Below, piece after piece: positions 35,697 to 44,520 of a stretch of 60,566 nt of DNA; position 1 is the stretch's first letter, and each line of letters starts with the position of its first letter. Below the pieces are notes generated by a model that was given only the letters and a program-made list of their open reading frames with translations, made no database searches and was not told the origin of the DNA. The stretch covers positions 1 through 60,566 of the forward strand of contig CAYJII010000011.1 of NCBI GenBank assembly GCA_964370225.1. Direction: 5' to 3'. The DNA comes from CAYJII01 sp964370225 (GTDB taxonomy: Bacteria; Bacillota; Clostridia; Oscillospirales; Ruminococcaceae). The position numbers and the translations under genes are program-made.

Positions 35697-36680
35697 ATGA
35701 TTTTAGTATATGCAAGTTATTTAATAGTTGCATCATTAGTAGTGTTTTGCTCAATAAAATGTGCACGTTATGTAGATTTACTAGATAGCAAAACAAATAT
35801 TTCAGGAGCATTCATCGGCGGAATAATATTAGCCGCAGTAACATCATTACCGGAGCTTATCACAAGCTTATCCTCTATTTTTATAGTGGATAACCCCGAA
35901 CTTATCATTGGTAACGTACTAGGTAGTAATTTATTCAACCTCAGCGCTATGGCGGTGTTAATACTATTCACCGCTCGCAATTTTGCAAAAGCTACAATTG
36001 CAAAAAGCCACCTGATAGTTTTAATATGTTCATTAGTTTCATACGCTTTAGTTGCAATGAATGTAAACTTTGGAATTAACTTCTCAATCTTTACAGTAGA
36101 CATTGCCTCCATCGGTATCATTATCGTTTACATTATTTCATTTAAATTCCTTGCAGATGATAATGTTGAGTCCACTGAAAAAGATAGCGACGAGGATGTG
36201 TACGATTTATCTATAAGACAAATCGTTGCTAGATTTGTTTTTGCAAGTGTGGGTCTTATCGTATTTAGCATAATTATCACATATATCACTGATATTATTG
36301 CTGCTGATTTGAACCTAAACGCATCACTAGCAGGAGCTTTATTCTTAGGAGTAGCTACATCCCTACCAGAACTTTCTTCTTGTATTGCATTGGTTAAATT
36401 CAAAAACTATAATGCAATGATCGGTAATATTGTCGGAAGTAATATGTTCAACTTCACGATTGTATTTTTATCTGATTTATTCATTATATCAGGTACTGCA
36501 TACTTTACATCCCCACAAACAGTGAGCATGCTCATTTTCGGGGCAGTAGCTAGCGTAATAACTGGTATGATACTATTTATCGTAACTCGCCTAAAAAAAG
36601 CGAGCAAGCCATTAATTTTAGGCCTGCTCTCGTTCTTTGTAGTATCGTGTTACTTTGGTTTTTTATTAACCTCAGTCTAA
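35697..36680 (+). CDS. Calcium/sodium exchanger (CaCA family)
   Basis: A 327-residue antiporter with ten predicted membrane segments in two inverted halves. The two alpha-repeat ion-binding motifs are AAVTSLPELITS (about residues 46-57) and GVATSLPELSSC (about 220-231); GNVLGSNLFNL and GNIVGSNMFNF follow each. It probably exports Ca2+ in exchange for Na+ or H+. Its stop codon overlaps that of the convergent SLOG gene by two bases. Confidence 0.9.
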   Translation: MILVYASYLIVASLVVFCSIKCARYVDLLDSKTNISGAFIGGIILAAVTSLPELITSLSSIFIVDNPELIIGNVLGSNLFNLSAMAVLILFTARNFAKATIAKSHLIVLICSLVSYALVAMNVNFGINFSIFTVDIASIGIIIVYIISFKFLADDNVESTEKDSDEDVYDLSIRQIVARFVFASVGLIVFSIIITYITDIIAADLNLNASLAGALFLGVATSLPELSSCIALVKFKNYNAMIGNIVGSNMFNFTIVFLSDLFIISGTAYFTSPQTVSMLIFGAVASVITGMILFIVTRLKKASKPLILGLLSFFVVSCYFGFLLTSV

Positions 36681-37192
36681 ATCATAGGGATATGTATATA
36701 CTCGATTGACTTGCCCTTTTTTATGGCATAATTTACAGTGTAACCAGTCCCGCTTTTCTCATCGCCGTTATAAACCGCGATGACCAAATTAGAATTATCG
36801 ACTAAATAGCGGTTTCTTGCAAAGTAACCGCTATTATAATTATTTTCAGCACCCATTACCATTAAGCTATCGCAATGCTTTCTAATATTTGCATGGCGAG
36901 AAATCCAGTCGTTACTCCAATAGTAGCACTGGTTTTTGCTTGGCATAACACCGATTAAAACTAAATCAGGATATGTATTTTTCAGCTTTATGAGCATTTC
37001 AAAGGCTATGATATCTACACCCATTGCCATTCCTGAGTAAAATGTTTTGTACCCTTCGTTTATCGAATTGACTATTTTTTCATGCAAATTTTGTTTGAAT
37101 GCAAAAAATTCAGCAGAATTTTCATTATAATTTGCAAACATTTTTTTCGGTCTATGCCCTGTAAAACATACTGACTTTTCTATTTTAATCAC
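36677..37192 (-). CDS. SLOG-fold protein of the DUF1273/YpsA type
   Basis: A 171-residue protein with a Rossmann-like SLOG fold. CFTGHRPKKMF (about residues 9-19), YSGMAMGVDIIAFE (about 52-65) and GYTVNYAIKKGKSI match the YpsA/DUF1273 group, thought to bind a nucleotide-like ligand. YpsA affects cell division in Bacillus, but a common role is unproven. The start is uncertain: GTG at 37192 sits within AAGGGTG, and no better start lies close by. It is divergent from alanine racemase with a 44-bp gap. Confidence 0.75.
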   Translation of the reverse strand: MIKIEKSVCFTGHRPKKMFANYNENSAEFFAFKQNLHEKIVNSINEGYKTFYSGMAMGVDIIAFEMLIKLKNTYPDLVLIGVMPSKNQCYYWSNDWISRHANIRKHCDSLMVMGAENNYNSGYFARNRYLVDNSNLVIAVYNGDEKSGTGYTVNYAIKKGKSIEYIHIPMI

Positions 37193-37236
37193 CCTTAATA
37201 AAAATATTAGAATAACTCTAAGAAACGGAGAAACTT

Positions 37237-38403
37237 ATGAAATCATTTGTAAAAAGAACATGGTGTGAAGTTAATCTTGATCATTTACATTATAACATGA
37301 ATTTGCTAAAAAATAAATCACAAAAACAAATTATGGCTGTTGTAAAAGCAAACGCGTATGGCCATGGAGATAAATATATCTCCCGTGAGCTTGAAAATAC
37401 TGGCACAAAATGGTTTGCTGTTTCAAACGCTTATGAAGGAGCATCTCTTAGAAAGAACGGTGTAAAATCTGATATACTCATTCTCGGATATAGCCCTGTA
37501 GAGACTTTAGAGGACATTATCGACTATGATTTAACTCAAACTATCTATAGTGTCGAGTACGCTTCAAGGCTAATCCCAGCTTTGGAAAAATTGGGTAAGA
37601 AACTGAAAATACATATTAAGATTGATACTGGCATGAATAGAATTGGTTTCACTGAAATCAGTACTGAAAAAGGAATTTACGATGTTTTGCGCTCAGTTAA
37701 TCAGGACTGTTTTATTCTTGATGGTGCTTTCACACATTTTGCACACGCAGATAGCTATGATAAAAGCGCAAAAGAGTTCACGAATATGCAGATGGAGACT
37801 TTTGACAAGGCTATACTAGATTTAGAGGAAAAAGGCCTCTCTTTTAATAAAATCCACGCACAAAACAGTGCTGGAACCATGAATTTTGATAATTACCTAT
37901 ATGACTGTGCTCGTGCAGGACTGCTTATGTTTGGTTTAACTCCATCAGAGGATATCAATTTAGGCGACCGGTTTGTCCCAATCATGGAATTTAAAAGTAC
38001 CGTAACACAGGTGAAAATACTGCAGGCTGGTGACTATGTAAGCTATAGCAGGGATTTTTGTGCTCAAAAAGAAATGAAAGTGGCAACAGTAGCAGTAGGC
38101 TACGCTGACGGGTACAAAAGAAGCTTTGCAAAAAACGGAGAAGTTATCATTAGGGGCAAGCGATGCAAAATATTAGGTAGAATTTGTATGGACCAAATGG
38201 TAGTAGACGTATCAGAGCTACTGAACGTATCATTAGGTGACGAAGTTATCTTAGTAGGTGGGTTTGCAAGTGATGCTATTAGCTTTGACGATTTAGCTAA
38301 ATGGGATAATACGATAAACTACGAAATTGTTTCAGCTATCAGCAGACGTGTTCCCAGAGTTTATATTAAAAACTCAGCTATAGTTGGCATTGATGTCACA
38401 TAG
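37237..38403 (+). CDS. alr: Alanine racemase
   Basis: A PLP enzyme making D-alanine for peptidoglycan. The 388-residue protein has the N-terminal TIM barrel with cofactor Lys37 in AVVKANAYGHG and the C-terminal beta domain with the second catalytic Tyr near VSYSRDF. ICMDQMVVDVS is a further family motif. The length is typical. GGAG precedes the ATG. It is monocistronic; a weak AT-rich stem follows the gene. Confidence 0.95.
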   Translation: MKSFVKRTWCEVNLDHLHYNMNLLKNKSQKQIMAVVKANAYGHGDKYISRELENTGTKWFAVSNAYEGASLRKNGVKSDILILGYSPVETLEDIIDYDLTQTIYSVEYASRLIPALEKLGKKLKIHIKIDTGMNRIGFTEISTEKGIYDVLRSVNQDCFILDGAFTHFAHADSYDKSAKEFTNMQMETFDKAILDLEEKGLSFNKIHAQNSAGTMNFDNYLYDCARAGLLMFGLTPSEDINLGDRFVPIMEFKSTVTQVKILQAGDYVSYSRDFCAQKEMKVATVAVGYADGYKRSFAKNGEVIIRGKRCKILGRICMDQMVVDVSELLNVSLGDEVILVGGFASDAISFDDLAKWDNTINYEIVSAISRRVPRVYIKNSAIVGIDVT

Positions 38404-38450
38404 CAACGATAGTATACAATAGGATTTGGCATAATTTATTGTCAAAACAA

Positions 38451-38479
38451 TTGATTTTTTTCCAAAACTATGATATAGT
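38451..38479 (+). promoter_or_regulatory. Promoter of Q/P-repeat membrane protein
   Basis: TTGATT (38451-38456), 17 bp, TATAGT (38474-38479), 33 bases before the start codon. Confidence 0.7.
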
Positions 38480-38512
38480 ATATTCATTAATATTTTAAAG
38501 GAGTGTATCACA

Positions 38513-39139
38513 TTGAAAAAAGGAAATCTCGGAGTTGTTTTACCATTTTATGGCGTATTGGCATTTATACTAGCAATCTTAGGACAAACTTTTCTTTGCG
38601 GACTACTAGTAGCTTTAGTTTTAGTAGTTGAAAAAGATGAAACTACAGGAAAGACGGTTATTCAAGCTTTCTCAATCGTTTTACTTTCAACAATTATATC
38701 AATGCTAATTTCTATCTTCAACCCAATTTTCGCTATCCCTTTTGTTGGCGTAATTCTTGCTAATATCGCTGACATTATCGAAGGTCTATTTGATTTAGCT
38801 ATCTTAATATTTGCTATCATGGGACTATTTAAAGCTAAAAGCGGTGAGGCTTTTGAATTACCACTAGTTGGCAAATTTGCTTCTTGGGCATATGGCGCTG
38901 TTGCTCCAAAACCAGTTGTTGCACAACAACCAATGCAACCACAAGTTAACGTTTTTGCTGCACCACAACAACCAGCTCAACCACAAGCTCAACCTTTCGC
39001 TGCACCACAACAACCAACTCAACCACAAGCTCAACCTTTTGTTGCACCACAACAACCAACTCAACCACAAGCACCAACATTTACTCCAGCACAACCACAA
39101 GCTCAACCACTTAATCCACAAAACCCAAATCAACAATAA
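38513..39139 (+). CDS. Membrane protein with Gln/Pro-rich repeat tail, unknown function
   Basis: A 208-residue protein. Residues 1-125 carry about four hydrophobic segments including a DUF4870-like hairpin (FNPIFAIPFVGVIL). Residues 135-208 are a low-complexity tail of QP-rich repeats with the unit APQQPTQPQAQPF recurring three to four times. The start is TTG at 38513, set by GGAG eight bases upstream. The tail is presumably cytoplasmic or surface-exposed and may bind proteins; no function is known. It is transcribed alone and ends at two tandem terminators. Confidence 0.7.
   Translation: MKKGNLGVVLPFYGVLAFILAILGQTFLCGLLVALVLVVEKDETTGKTVIQAFSIVLLSTIISMLISIFNPIFAIPFVGVILANIADIIEGLFDLAILIFAIMGLFKAKSGEAFELPLVGKFASWAYGAVAPKPVVAQQPMQPQVNVFAAPQQPAQPQAQPFAAPQQPTQPQAQPFVAPQQPTQPQAPTFTPAQPQAQPLNPQNPNQQ
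38935..39110 (+). repeat. In-frame tandem repeat encoding APQQPxQPQAQPF
   Basis: A roughly 48-bp unit (accacaacaaccaactcaac...) is repeated three times with a shorter fourth, all keeping frame. Base-level identity between units is very high, suggesting recent duplication. Confidence 0.8.
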
Positions 39140-39184
39140 TTACATAAAAGTTAATGACGCTTGTTATAATTTATACTTAAATTT

Positions 39185-39214
39185 AAGGCTATGTGAAATT
39201 CACATAGCCTTTTT
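39185..39214 (+). terminator. Intrinsic terminator of Q/P-repeat gene
   Basis: AAGGCTATGTG/CACATAGCCTT stem followed by TTTTT. Confidence 0.92.
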
Positions 39215-39242
39215 CTCGTCACAATATATATTCCTTTATACG

Positions 39243-39283
39243 AAAAAGCGTCAATTAAAAGAAATCTTTTAATTGACGCTTTT
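39243..39283. terminator. Second, bidirectional terminator before kbl end
   Basis: An 18-19 bp stem (AAAAGCGTCAATTAAAAG and its complement) with AAAT loop. On the minus strand it lies directly after kbl and probably ends the tdh-kbl transcript. Confidence 0.92.
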
Positions 39284-39299
39284 CTCAGCTAATATATTT

Positions 39300-40481
39300 T
39301 TATATGCCCATTTCCTCTTTTACTTCTTTAAAGCATTTTATTGCATAATCTAAGTCCTCAGTGCTATGTGCAGCGGATATTTGTGTGCGTATTCTCGCTT
39401 TCCCTTTTGGCACTACTGGGAAAGAGAAGCCAACTACATAAACGCCCTTTTCCATCATTTTTTCTGCAAATTTCACTGCAGTTTTTTCGTCATATAACAT
39501 TACTGGCACAATCGCATGTGGCGAATCTGGAACATCAAATCCAAGCTCACTTAAGTTTTCACGGAAATACTTCGTATTCGCTTCAACTTTATCACGGATT
39601 TCTGTGCTCTTTGTTAGCATGTCAAATATTTTCACGGAAGCTGTAGCTATTGCAGGTGCTAATGTATTAGAAAATAGATATGGGCGACTCCTTTGTCTCA
39701 ATAAATCGATAATCTCTTGGCGTCCGCTTGTATAGCCGCCACTAGCGCCTCCAAGCGCTTTTCCAAGCGTACCAGTGATTATGTCTACCCTACCGACTAC
39801 ACCGCAGTATTCGGGTGTTCCTCTGCCTGTTTTGCCCACAAAGCCCACAGCGTGGCTATCATCCACCATAACAAGCGCATTATATTCATCCGCGAGGTCA
39901 CAAATTGATTTTAAATCCGCAATCGTACCATCCATAGAGAAAACTCCATCAGTAGCAATAATTTTAATACGAGCGTCTTTAGCTGCGATTAACTGCGCCC
40001 TTAAATCTTGCATATTATTGTTTTTATATCTAAATCTAGTAGCTTTACAAAGTCTAACACCATCAATGATGCTTGCATGGTTTAACTCGTCGCTGATAAT
40101 TGCATCTTCTGCTGTCAGCAATGTCTCAAACAAGCCACCGTTTGCATCAAAGCATGATGAATATAGTATTGTGTCATCAGTTGATAAAAACTTGCTAATG
40201 CTCTCTTCTAAGGTTTTATGTATCTCTTGTGTACCGCAGATAAATCTTACTGATGAAAGTCCGTATCCCCAGTTATCATAGCTACTTTTTGCAGACTCAA
40301 TAACATCAGGATTATTCGATAAACCTAAGTAGTTATTCGCGCACATATTTATTACTCTTTTTGCCTTTGTCGTGTCTATTTTGCTCGATTGTGGTGACGT
40401 TATCACTCGCTCTTCTTTGAACAATCCCTGCTCTTTTATGTCAGTTAACGTTGATTTAAATATTTCCAAGCCTTTACTCAT
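39300..40481 (-). CDS. kbl: Glycine C-acetyltransferase (2-amino-3-ketobutyrate CoA ligase)
   Basis: A PLP enzyme that cleaves 2-amino-3-oxobutyrate with CoA to glycine and acetyl-CoA, the second step of threonine breakdown. The 393-residue protein shows the alpha-oxoamine synthase features VDDSHAVGFVGKTGRGTPEY and the cofactor lysine in GTLGKALGGASGGY. Of two adjacent ATG codons the second (40481) is better spaced from GGAG. It follows tdh by 35 bp, so both steps are in one operon. Confidence 0.95.
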   Translation of the reverse strand: MSKGLEIFKSTLTDIKEQGLFKEERVITSPQSSKIDTTKAKRVINMCANNYLGLSNNPDVIESAKSSYDNWGYGLSSVRFICGTQEIHKTLEESISKFLSTDDTILYSSCFDANGGLFETLLTAEDAIISDELNHASIIDGVRLCKATRFRYKNNNMQDLRAQLIAAKDARIKIIATDGVFSMDGTIADLKSICDLADEYNALVMVDDSHAVGFVGKTGRGTPEYCGVVGRVDIITGTLGKALGGASGGYTSGRQEIIDLLRQRSRPYLFSNTLAPAIATASVKIFDMLTKSTEIRDKVEANTKYFRENLSELGFDVPDSPHAIVPVMLYDEKTAVKFAEKMMEKGVYVVGFSFPVVPKGKARIRTQISAAHSTEDLDYAIKCFKEVKEEMGI

Positions 40482-40516
40482 CATAATTCTCCATTCGTTT
40501 AATATAATAGAAAAAA

Positions 40517-41566
40517 TTAGTCTTCTATCTCAGTCCAGTCTAGTACAACTTTTCCACAAAGCCCTTTGTTCATGATATCAAAACCTTGTTCGTAATCTTT
40601 GTAGCTGTATTTATGTGTTACAATTTTGTCTATATTCAGTCTGCTTTGTAAAATAGAAGTCATTTTATACCCGGTTTCGTACATCTCACGTCCATATATA
40701 CCTTTTATAGTCAGTCCGTTGAATACCACTTTGTCCCAGTCAATTTGTGTAGTAGGTTGTTGTATGCCCAATAACGCGATTTTTCCGCCGTGGTGCATGT
40801 TATCTATCATCGATGAAAATGCAGAAGCATTACCTGACATTTCAAGTCCAACATCAAAGCCCTCTTTCATATTGAGTTCTTTCATAACATCGGTGATACT
40901 CTCATTTTTTATATTCACAACTCTTGTTGCACCCATCTCTTTTGCTAAATTAAGTCTATAGTCGTTTACGTCAGTTATCACTACATGTCTAGCACCTACA
41001 TGGCTACAGATGGCAGCTGCCATTATGCCAATAGGTCCTGCTCCTGTGATAAGTACGTCCTCACCTATTAAATCAAACGATAGCGCTGTATGCACCGCAT
41101 TCCCAAGCGGGTCAAATAGTGAGTATATGTCCTCAGAAATCCCCTTTGAGCACCTCCAAACATTTGTTGCGGGGATTGCTAGGTACTCTGCAAATGCGCC
41201 TTCCCTGTTTACACCAACACCTTTTGTGTTCATGCACAAGTGGCGTCTTCCAGCTAGGCAGTTTCTACAATGTCCACAGACTAGATGCCCTTCACCTGAC
41301 ACTAGCTCGCCCACCTCAAACCCCATTACATTTGAGCCTTTATCTACAATTTCCCCTACGAATTCGTGACCTACAACCATTGGCACGGGAATAGTTTTTT
41401 GTGACCATTCATCCCAATTATATATGTGCAAATCCGTTCCGCAGATAGAAGTTTTCTTAATCTTTATCAAAACATCGTTTATCCCAAATTGTGGAACATC
41501 AACCTCCATCAAAGTGAGACCTTTTTCAGCTTTAGCCTTAACAAGCGCTTTCATTTTAGTTTTCAT
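40517..41566 (-). CDS. tdh: L-threonine 3-dehydrogenase
   Basis: Zinc-dependent, NAD+-linked oxidation of threonine to 2-amino-3-oxobutyrate. The 349-residue medium-chain dehydrogenase has the catalytic zinc ligand Cys42 (SICGTDLH), GHEFVGEIVDKG, the structural zinc set CGHCRNCLAGRRHLC and the NAD fold GAGPIGIMAAAI. Close similarity in CGTDLHIYNWDEW is characteristic of true threonine dehydrogenases. The start at 41566 follows GGAG by nine bases; the ATG at 41581 precedes that site. It is the first gene of tdh-kbl. Confidence 0.95.
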   Translation of the reverse strand: MKTKMKALVKAKAEKGLTLMEVDVPQFGINDVLIKIKKTSICGTDLHIYNWDEWSQKTIPVPMVVGHEFVGEIVDKGSNVMGFEVGELVSGEGHLVCGHCRNCLAGRRHLCMNTKGVGVNREGAFAEYLAIPATNVWRCSKGISEDIYSLFDPLGNAVHTALSFDLIGEDVLITGAGPIGIMAAAICSHVGARHVVITDVNDYRLNLAKEMGATRVVNIKNESITDVMKELNMKEGFDVGLEMSGNASAFSSMIDNMHHGGKIALLGIQQPTTQIDWDKVVFNGLTIKGIYGREMYETGYKMTSILQSRLNIDKIVTHKYSYKDYEQGFDIMNKGLCGKVVLDWTEIED

Positions 41567-41723
41567 ATCAACAATCTCCATTTATATTAGTTTTGTATTT
41601 TCACAAAGGACATTATATCATAGTTTCATGTGCATTTCCACATTTTTTTGCTAAAATACAAAAAAAATTCACAAATTGTACTCCATACAAAGACAATAGT
41701 GCTTTGTAGGCGAAGAAATTAAT

Positions 41724-41758
41724 AAAAGCCCTGCATTTCTTTAAAATGCAGGGCTTTT
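41724..41758 (-). terminator. Terminator of ACT-domain gene
   Basis: A perfect 15-bp stem AAAAGCCCTGCATTT with its complement, 5-base loop, and T tract on the minus strand. Confidence 0.93.
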
Positions 41759-41791
41759 ATTAACAGTAAAACGATATTACTATATAATCGC

Positions 41792-42160
41792 TCAGTCTAA
41801 CACTGTGTATCCATTCATGATTAGGATAGATATTGCTTTTTCAAACACATCCGCTTTTACAAGGATGTAGTCCGTATTAAAAGTAGATACTGCATAAATT
41901 GAAATTTCATTTTCCGCAAGCAAAGTAGATACTTTAGATAAAATCCCAACTAGTGAAAAATCAAGTACACCCTGTATCCTAAAAGAGTTCCATCCGCTTT
42001 CGCATTCAAGAATATTGCTTGGTACATATTTACTTTGGCAAACTAGCGAATTCTCTTCATCAGTTTTTCCTATAAATAAAAACGTATCGTTAAAATTTAC
42101 TTGCGAAAAATCTTTCACCTTGCAAACACTAAAATCAGCATCAATTATTTTGATTTGCAT
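41792..42160 (-). CDS. ACT-domain protein
   Basis: A 122-residue protein made of two ACT-like halves. The C-terminal half (LDFSLVGILSKVSTLLAENEISIYAVSTFNTDYILV, in residues about 60-105) is a clear ACT_7/CASTOR-type ligand-binding domain. It likely senses an amino acid; no enzyme domain is attached. The start at 42160 follows AAAGGAG by seven bases. The gene lies directly downstream of the tRNA cluster, whose terminator ends just before this ribosome site, and no separate promoter is visible, so it may be expressed by read-through. Confidence 0.8.
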   Translation of the reverse strand: MQIKIIDADFSVCKVKDFSQVNFNDTFLFIGKTDEENSLVCQSKYVPSNILECESGWNSFRIQGVLDFSLVGILSKVSTLLAENEISIYAVSTFNTDYILVKADVFEKAISILIMNGYTVLD

Positions 42161-42187
42161 ATCATATCTCCTTTTGTTAAAAATAAA

Positions 42188-42215
42188 ACACCCAATCGAA
42201 AAATCGACTGAGTGT
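42188..42215 (-). terminator. Terminator of tRNA cluster, upstream of ACT gene
   Basis: A 12-bp stem (two G-U pairs in the transcript), UUUU-type loop and TTTTATTTTT tract on the minus strand. It immediately follows tRNA-Gln and ends about 15 bases before the ACT-domain ribosome site. Confidence 0.85.
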
Positions 42216-42217
42216 CC

Positions 42218-42293
42218 TGGCTGGGCTAGATGGATTCGAACCATCGGAATGCTGGAGTCAAAGTCCAGTGCCTTACCGCTTGGCGATAGCCCA
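42218..42293 (-). tRNA. tRNA-Gln (anticodon TTG)
   Basis: Acceptor TGGGCTA/TAGCCCA, anticodon loop CTTTGAC giving TTG, T arm GGTTCGAAT, encoded CCA. Last tRNA of a four-gene cluster. Confidence 0.97.
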
Positions 42294-42298
42294 CTATA

Positions 42299-42376
<78 letters not shown>

Positions 42377-42400
42377 ATATATACATTATTAAGATAAAAT

Positions 42401-42477
<77 letters not shown>

Positions 42478-42508
42478 ATAATTAAAAATTGCTCAGATAA
42501 AAACAAAA

Positions 42509-42582
<74 letters not shown>

Positions 42583-42623
42583 ATAAAATATCGTGTTTAT
42601 GTTTCCCTTTAGCGACGAATTAT

Positions 42624-42652
42624 ATTATATCAAAATTTGTCATAATTGTCAA
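42624..42652 (-). promoter_or_regulatory. Promoter of Gly-Arg-His-Gln tRNA cluster
   Basis: TTGACA (42647-42652), 17 bp, TATAAT (42624-42629) on the minus strand. Confidence 0.92.
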
Positions 42653-42875
42653 TACTTTTTTTGATTAAAATTTGCAATTAATAATTTTTTGCATTTTGCT
42701 CAAAAAAATTAGATTTTACAAAAAATTCATATTAATATTATATTAAAATGGTATAATATATTTAAAGTTAAAACAGTCTAAAAACATGCATCTTATTTAA
42801 GCAAGAAATTTTTACTTAGTAGATAGTTATTTTTACATATGTTTATACTTATTTATTTTAAAAGGAGAGATTAAA

Positions 42876-43181
42876 ATGGCAGTAATAACAATAACAAAAG
42901 ACAATTTTGAATCAGAGATTATCAACTCCAAAGTACCTGTAATAGCAGATTTCTGGGCATCATGGTGTGCTCCTTGTAGAATGGTTGCTCCAATACTTGA
43001 TGAAATAGCTAGTGAAAATGATGACATCAAAGTGTGTAAAATAAACGTTGATGACGAAAAAGAGCTTGCTGAAAAATTTCAAATAATGACAATCCCTACG
43101 CTGTTAATTTTTAAAGATGGCGAGATGGTTAATAAATCTGTTGGCGTTAAACCAAAAGAGGCTATTCTGGATTTAGTTTAA
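42876..43181 (+). CDS. trxA: Thioredoxin
   Basis: A 101-residue cytoplasmic thioredoxin, the general protein disulfide reductant. The active site WCAPC is at residues 30-34 (Cys31, Cys34) and the cis-proline loop is MTIPTLLIFKDG. AAAGGAG precedes the ATG. An AT-rich leader with a TATAAT at 42753-42758 precedes the gene, but no clear -35 box is visible. Thioredoxin reductase is not nearby. Confidence 0.96.
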   Translation: MAVITITKDNFESEIINSKVPVIADFWASWCAPCRMVAPILDEIASENDDIKVCKINVDDEKELAEKFQIMTIPTLLIFKDGEMVNKSVGVKPKEAILDLV

Positions 43182-43202
43182 TTCAAATATTTTGTGTACG
43201 CT

Positions 43203-43238
43203 AAAAGCTGTGACGGTTATAAAACTGTCACAGCTTTT
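43203..43238. terminator. Bidirectional terminator
   Basis: A 16-bp stem AAAAGCTGTGACGGTT/AACTGTCACAGCTTTT with ATAA loop lies between the convergent trxA and sortase genes. Confidence 0.93.
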
Positions 43239-43243
43239 GTATT

Positions 43244-44038
43244 TTACTCTTCAGTATTTACTTTTTTTGCAACTACAACAAGCCTGCTTTCGTCATATGT
43301 ATACTCACATGTAGAAAGTGTAATCAGCTTGTCACCATACGTCGCACTTACACCTGTATCATAGTATGCACGCTGTTTTACATTTGCAATGTATTCATTA
43401 AATCGCGCTTCATCCATATCAAGGTACGAAATATAGTGGAAAGGGTCGTTTACCACATCAATTTTAAAAGAAGCTATAACTTCATATTCGCCAAACCCAC
43501 TTAGCGTATCAAAATTAATTATTTTATGTTCTTCATAAAAGTCTTGGTTTTTATACCCATCCAGTGCAGAGAACATCGTTTTATTCTTCATATGATGCCC
43601 GTATATAACTAAATTTTCTGACATATCTATCGTTGCATCTTCGTCAACATAAGGCACGCCATATGCTGAATATTCTTTATCAAAACCTCTATCTAAATAA
43701 TAGTTTGGATATTCCACGCTTTGCATAACTGGATAGTTTATATTTGTTCCTTCAATCGAAATCCACCCAATAAAATCATCATTTTCCTCAACAAAGCCGC
43801 CGTATTTCTCTTGAGCTGTCATAGGTGGTGCTTCTTCCTCATCATCTGAGTCGTTGCTATCTTCAACAGATGAACTTAAATCGTTTTGCAAATCTTCAAA
43901 CTCATCTGAACTTTCTTTTGCTGCAGCAAAGTAAGATATAAGCATAAAAGCTGACACTGCAAAAATAATCACAAAAGCGCTCATTAAGATAACATAAACC
44001 TTATTCTTTTTAACAAAATCAATAAACTTAGAACCCAT
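43244..44038 (-). CDS. srtB: Class B sortase
   Basis: A membrane-anchored transpeptidase that links surface proteins to the cell wall. It has an N-terminal membrane anchor (about residues 14-38), an acidic linker (about 41-72) and a catalytic domain. His148 in VIYGHHM, Cys244 in LSTCEYTYDESR and Arg252 form the catalytic triad. The 264-residue length and YGHHM fit class B. GGAGG precedes the ATG. No substrate with an NPxTG-like signal is visible in the window; the truncated surface protein at the left edge might be one. The AbrB gene precedes it in the same direction, with a terminator-like stem between. Confidence 0.92.
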   Translation of the reverse strand: MGSKFIDFVKKNKVYVILMSAFVIIFAVSAFMLISYFAAAKESSDEFEDLQNDLSSSVEDSNDSDDEEEAPPMTAQEKYGGFVEENDDFIGWISIEGTNINYPVMQSVEYPNYYLDRGFDKEYSAYGVPYVDEDATIDMSENLVIYGHHMKNKTMFSALDGYKNQDFYEEHKIINFDTLSGFGEYEVIASFKIDVVNDPFHYISYLDMDEARFNEYIANVKQRAYYDTGVSATYGDKLITLSTCEYTYDESRLVVVAKKVNTEE

Positions 44039-44151
44039 AATTTTTCCTCCAACAAATAAAATCCGTTACCTATTATAGCATATTAATTGACATAATGCTA
44101 CATAAAAAGTATTAACATATTGAAATATACCTATTTATATGATAAAATGCT

Positions 44152-44179
44152 AAACGGACACTAAAACTAGCGTCCGTTT
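44152..44179 (-). terminator. Probable terminator after AbrB gene
   Basis: AAACGGACxCT and AGxGTCCGTTT form an imperfect 11-bp stem with a short T run on the minus strand. Confidence 0.65.
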
Positions 44180-44190
44180 GGAAGTAAATA

Positions 44191-44430
44191 TTATCTGCTC
44201 AACTCTGTAATACATTTACTACATACATTTTTTTGCTTGTACTCTAGTATGTCGTCAGTACTTTTGCAAAAAATACAGCTTGGGCTATACTTAGATAGAA
44301 GTATATTCCCATTCTCAACATATATTTCAAGGTAATCACCTTCACTAATGTCAAACACTTTTCTGAGCTCCATAGGCAACACTATTCTTCCTAATTTGTC
44401 TAGTTGCCTAATAATACCGGTATTCTTCAT
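44191..44430 (-). CDS. AbrB/SpoVT-family regulator with C-terminal Cys4 cluster
   Basis: A 79-residue DNA-binding protein. Residues 1-47 are a swapped-hairpin AbrB domain (IIRQLDKLGRIVLPMELRK), very like AbrB/SpoVT N-termini, which bind DNA as dimers. Residues 50-75 contain Cys52-x2-Cys55 and Cys70-x2-Cys73, a likely small zinc site absent from Bacillus AbrB. It likely controls transition-state or sporulation-linked genes. It has its own promoter, divergent from the trkA-like operon, so it may act on that intergenic region. Confidence 0.88.
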   Translation of the reverse strand: MKNTGIIRQLDKLGRIVLPMELRKVFDISEGDYLEIYVENGNILLSKYSPSCIFCKSTDDILEYKQKNVCSKCITELSR

Positions 44431-44491
44431 TTTCCTCTCCTTCCGAACGTCACAAACACCAATTTAAATGCATATGTTGTACACAAGAATT

Positions 44492-44520
44492 ATTGTATAA
44501 TAAATGCTTTTTTTTGTCAA
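44492..44520 (-). promoter_or_regulatory. Promoter of AbrB-type gene
   Basis: TTGACA (44515-44520), 17 bp of mainly A, TACAAT (44492-44497) on the minus strand. Confidence 0.85.

Noticed and set aside
44039..44151. Promoter for sortase B
   Set aside because: A TATAAT is present but no acceptable -35 box at the right distance.
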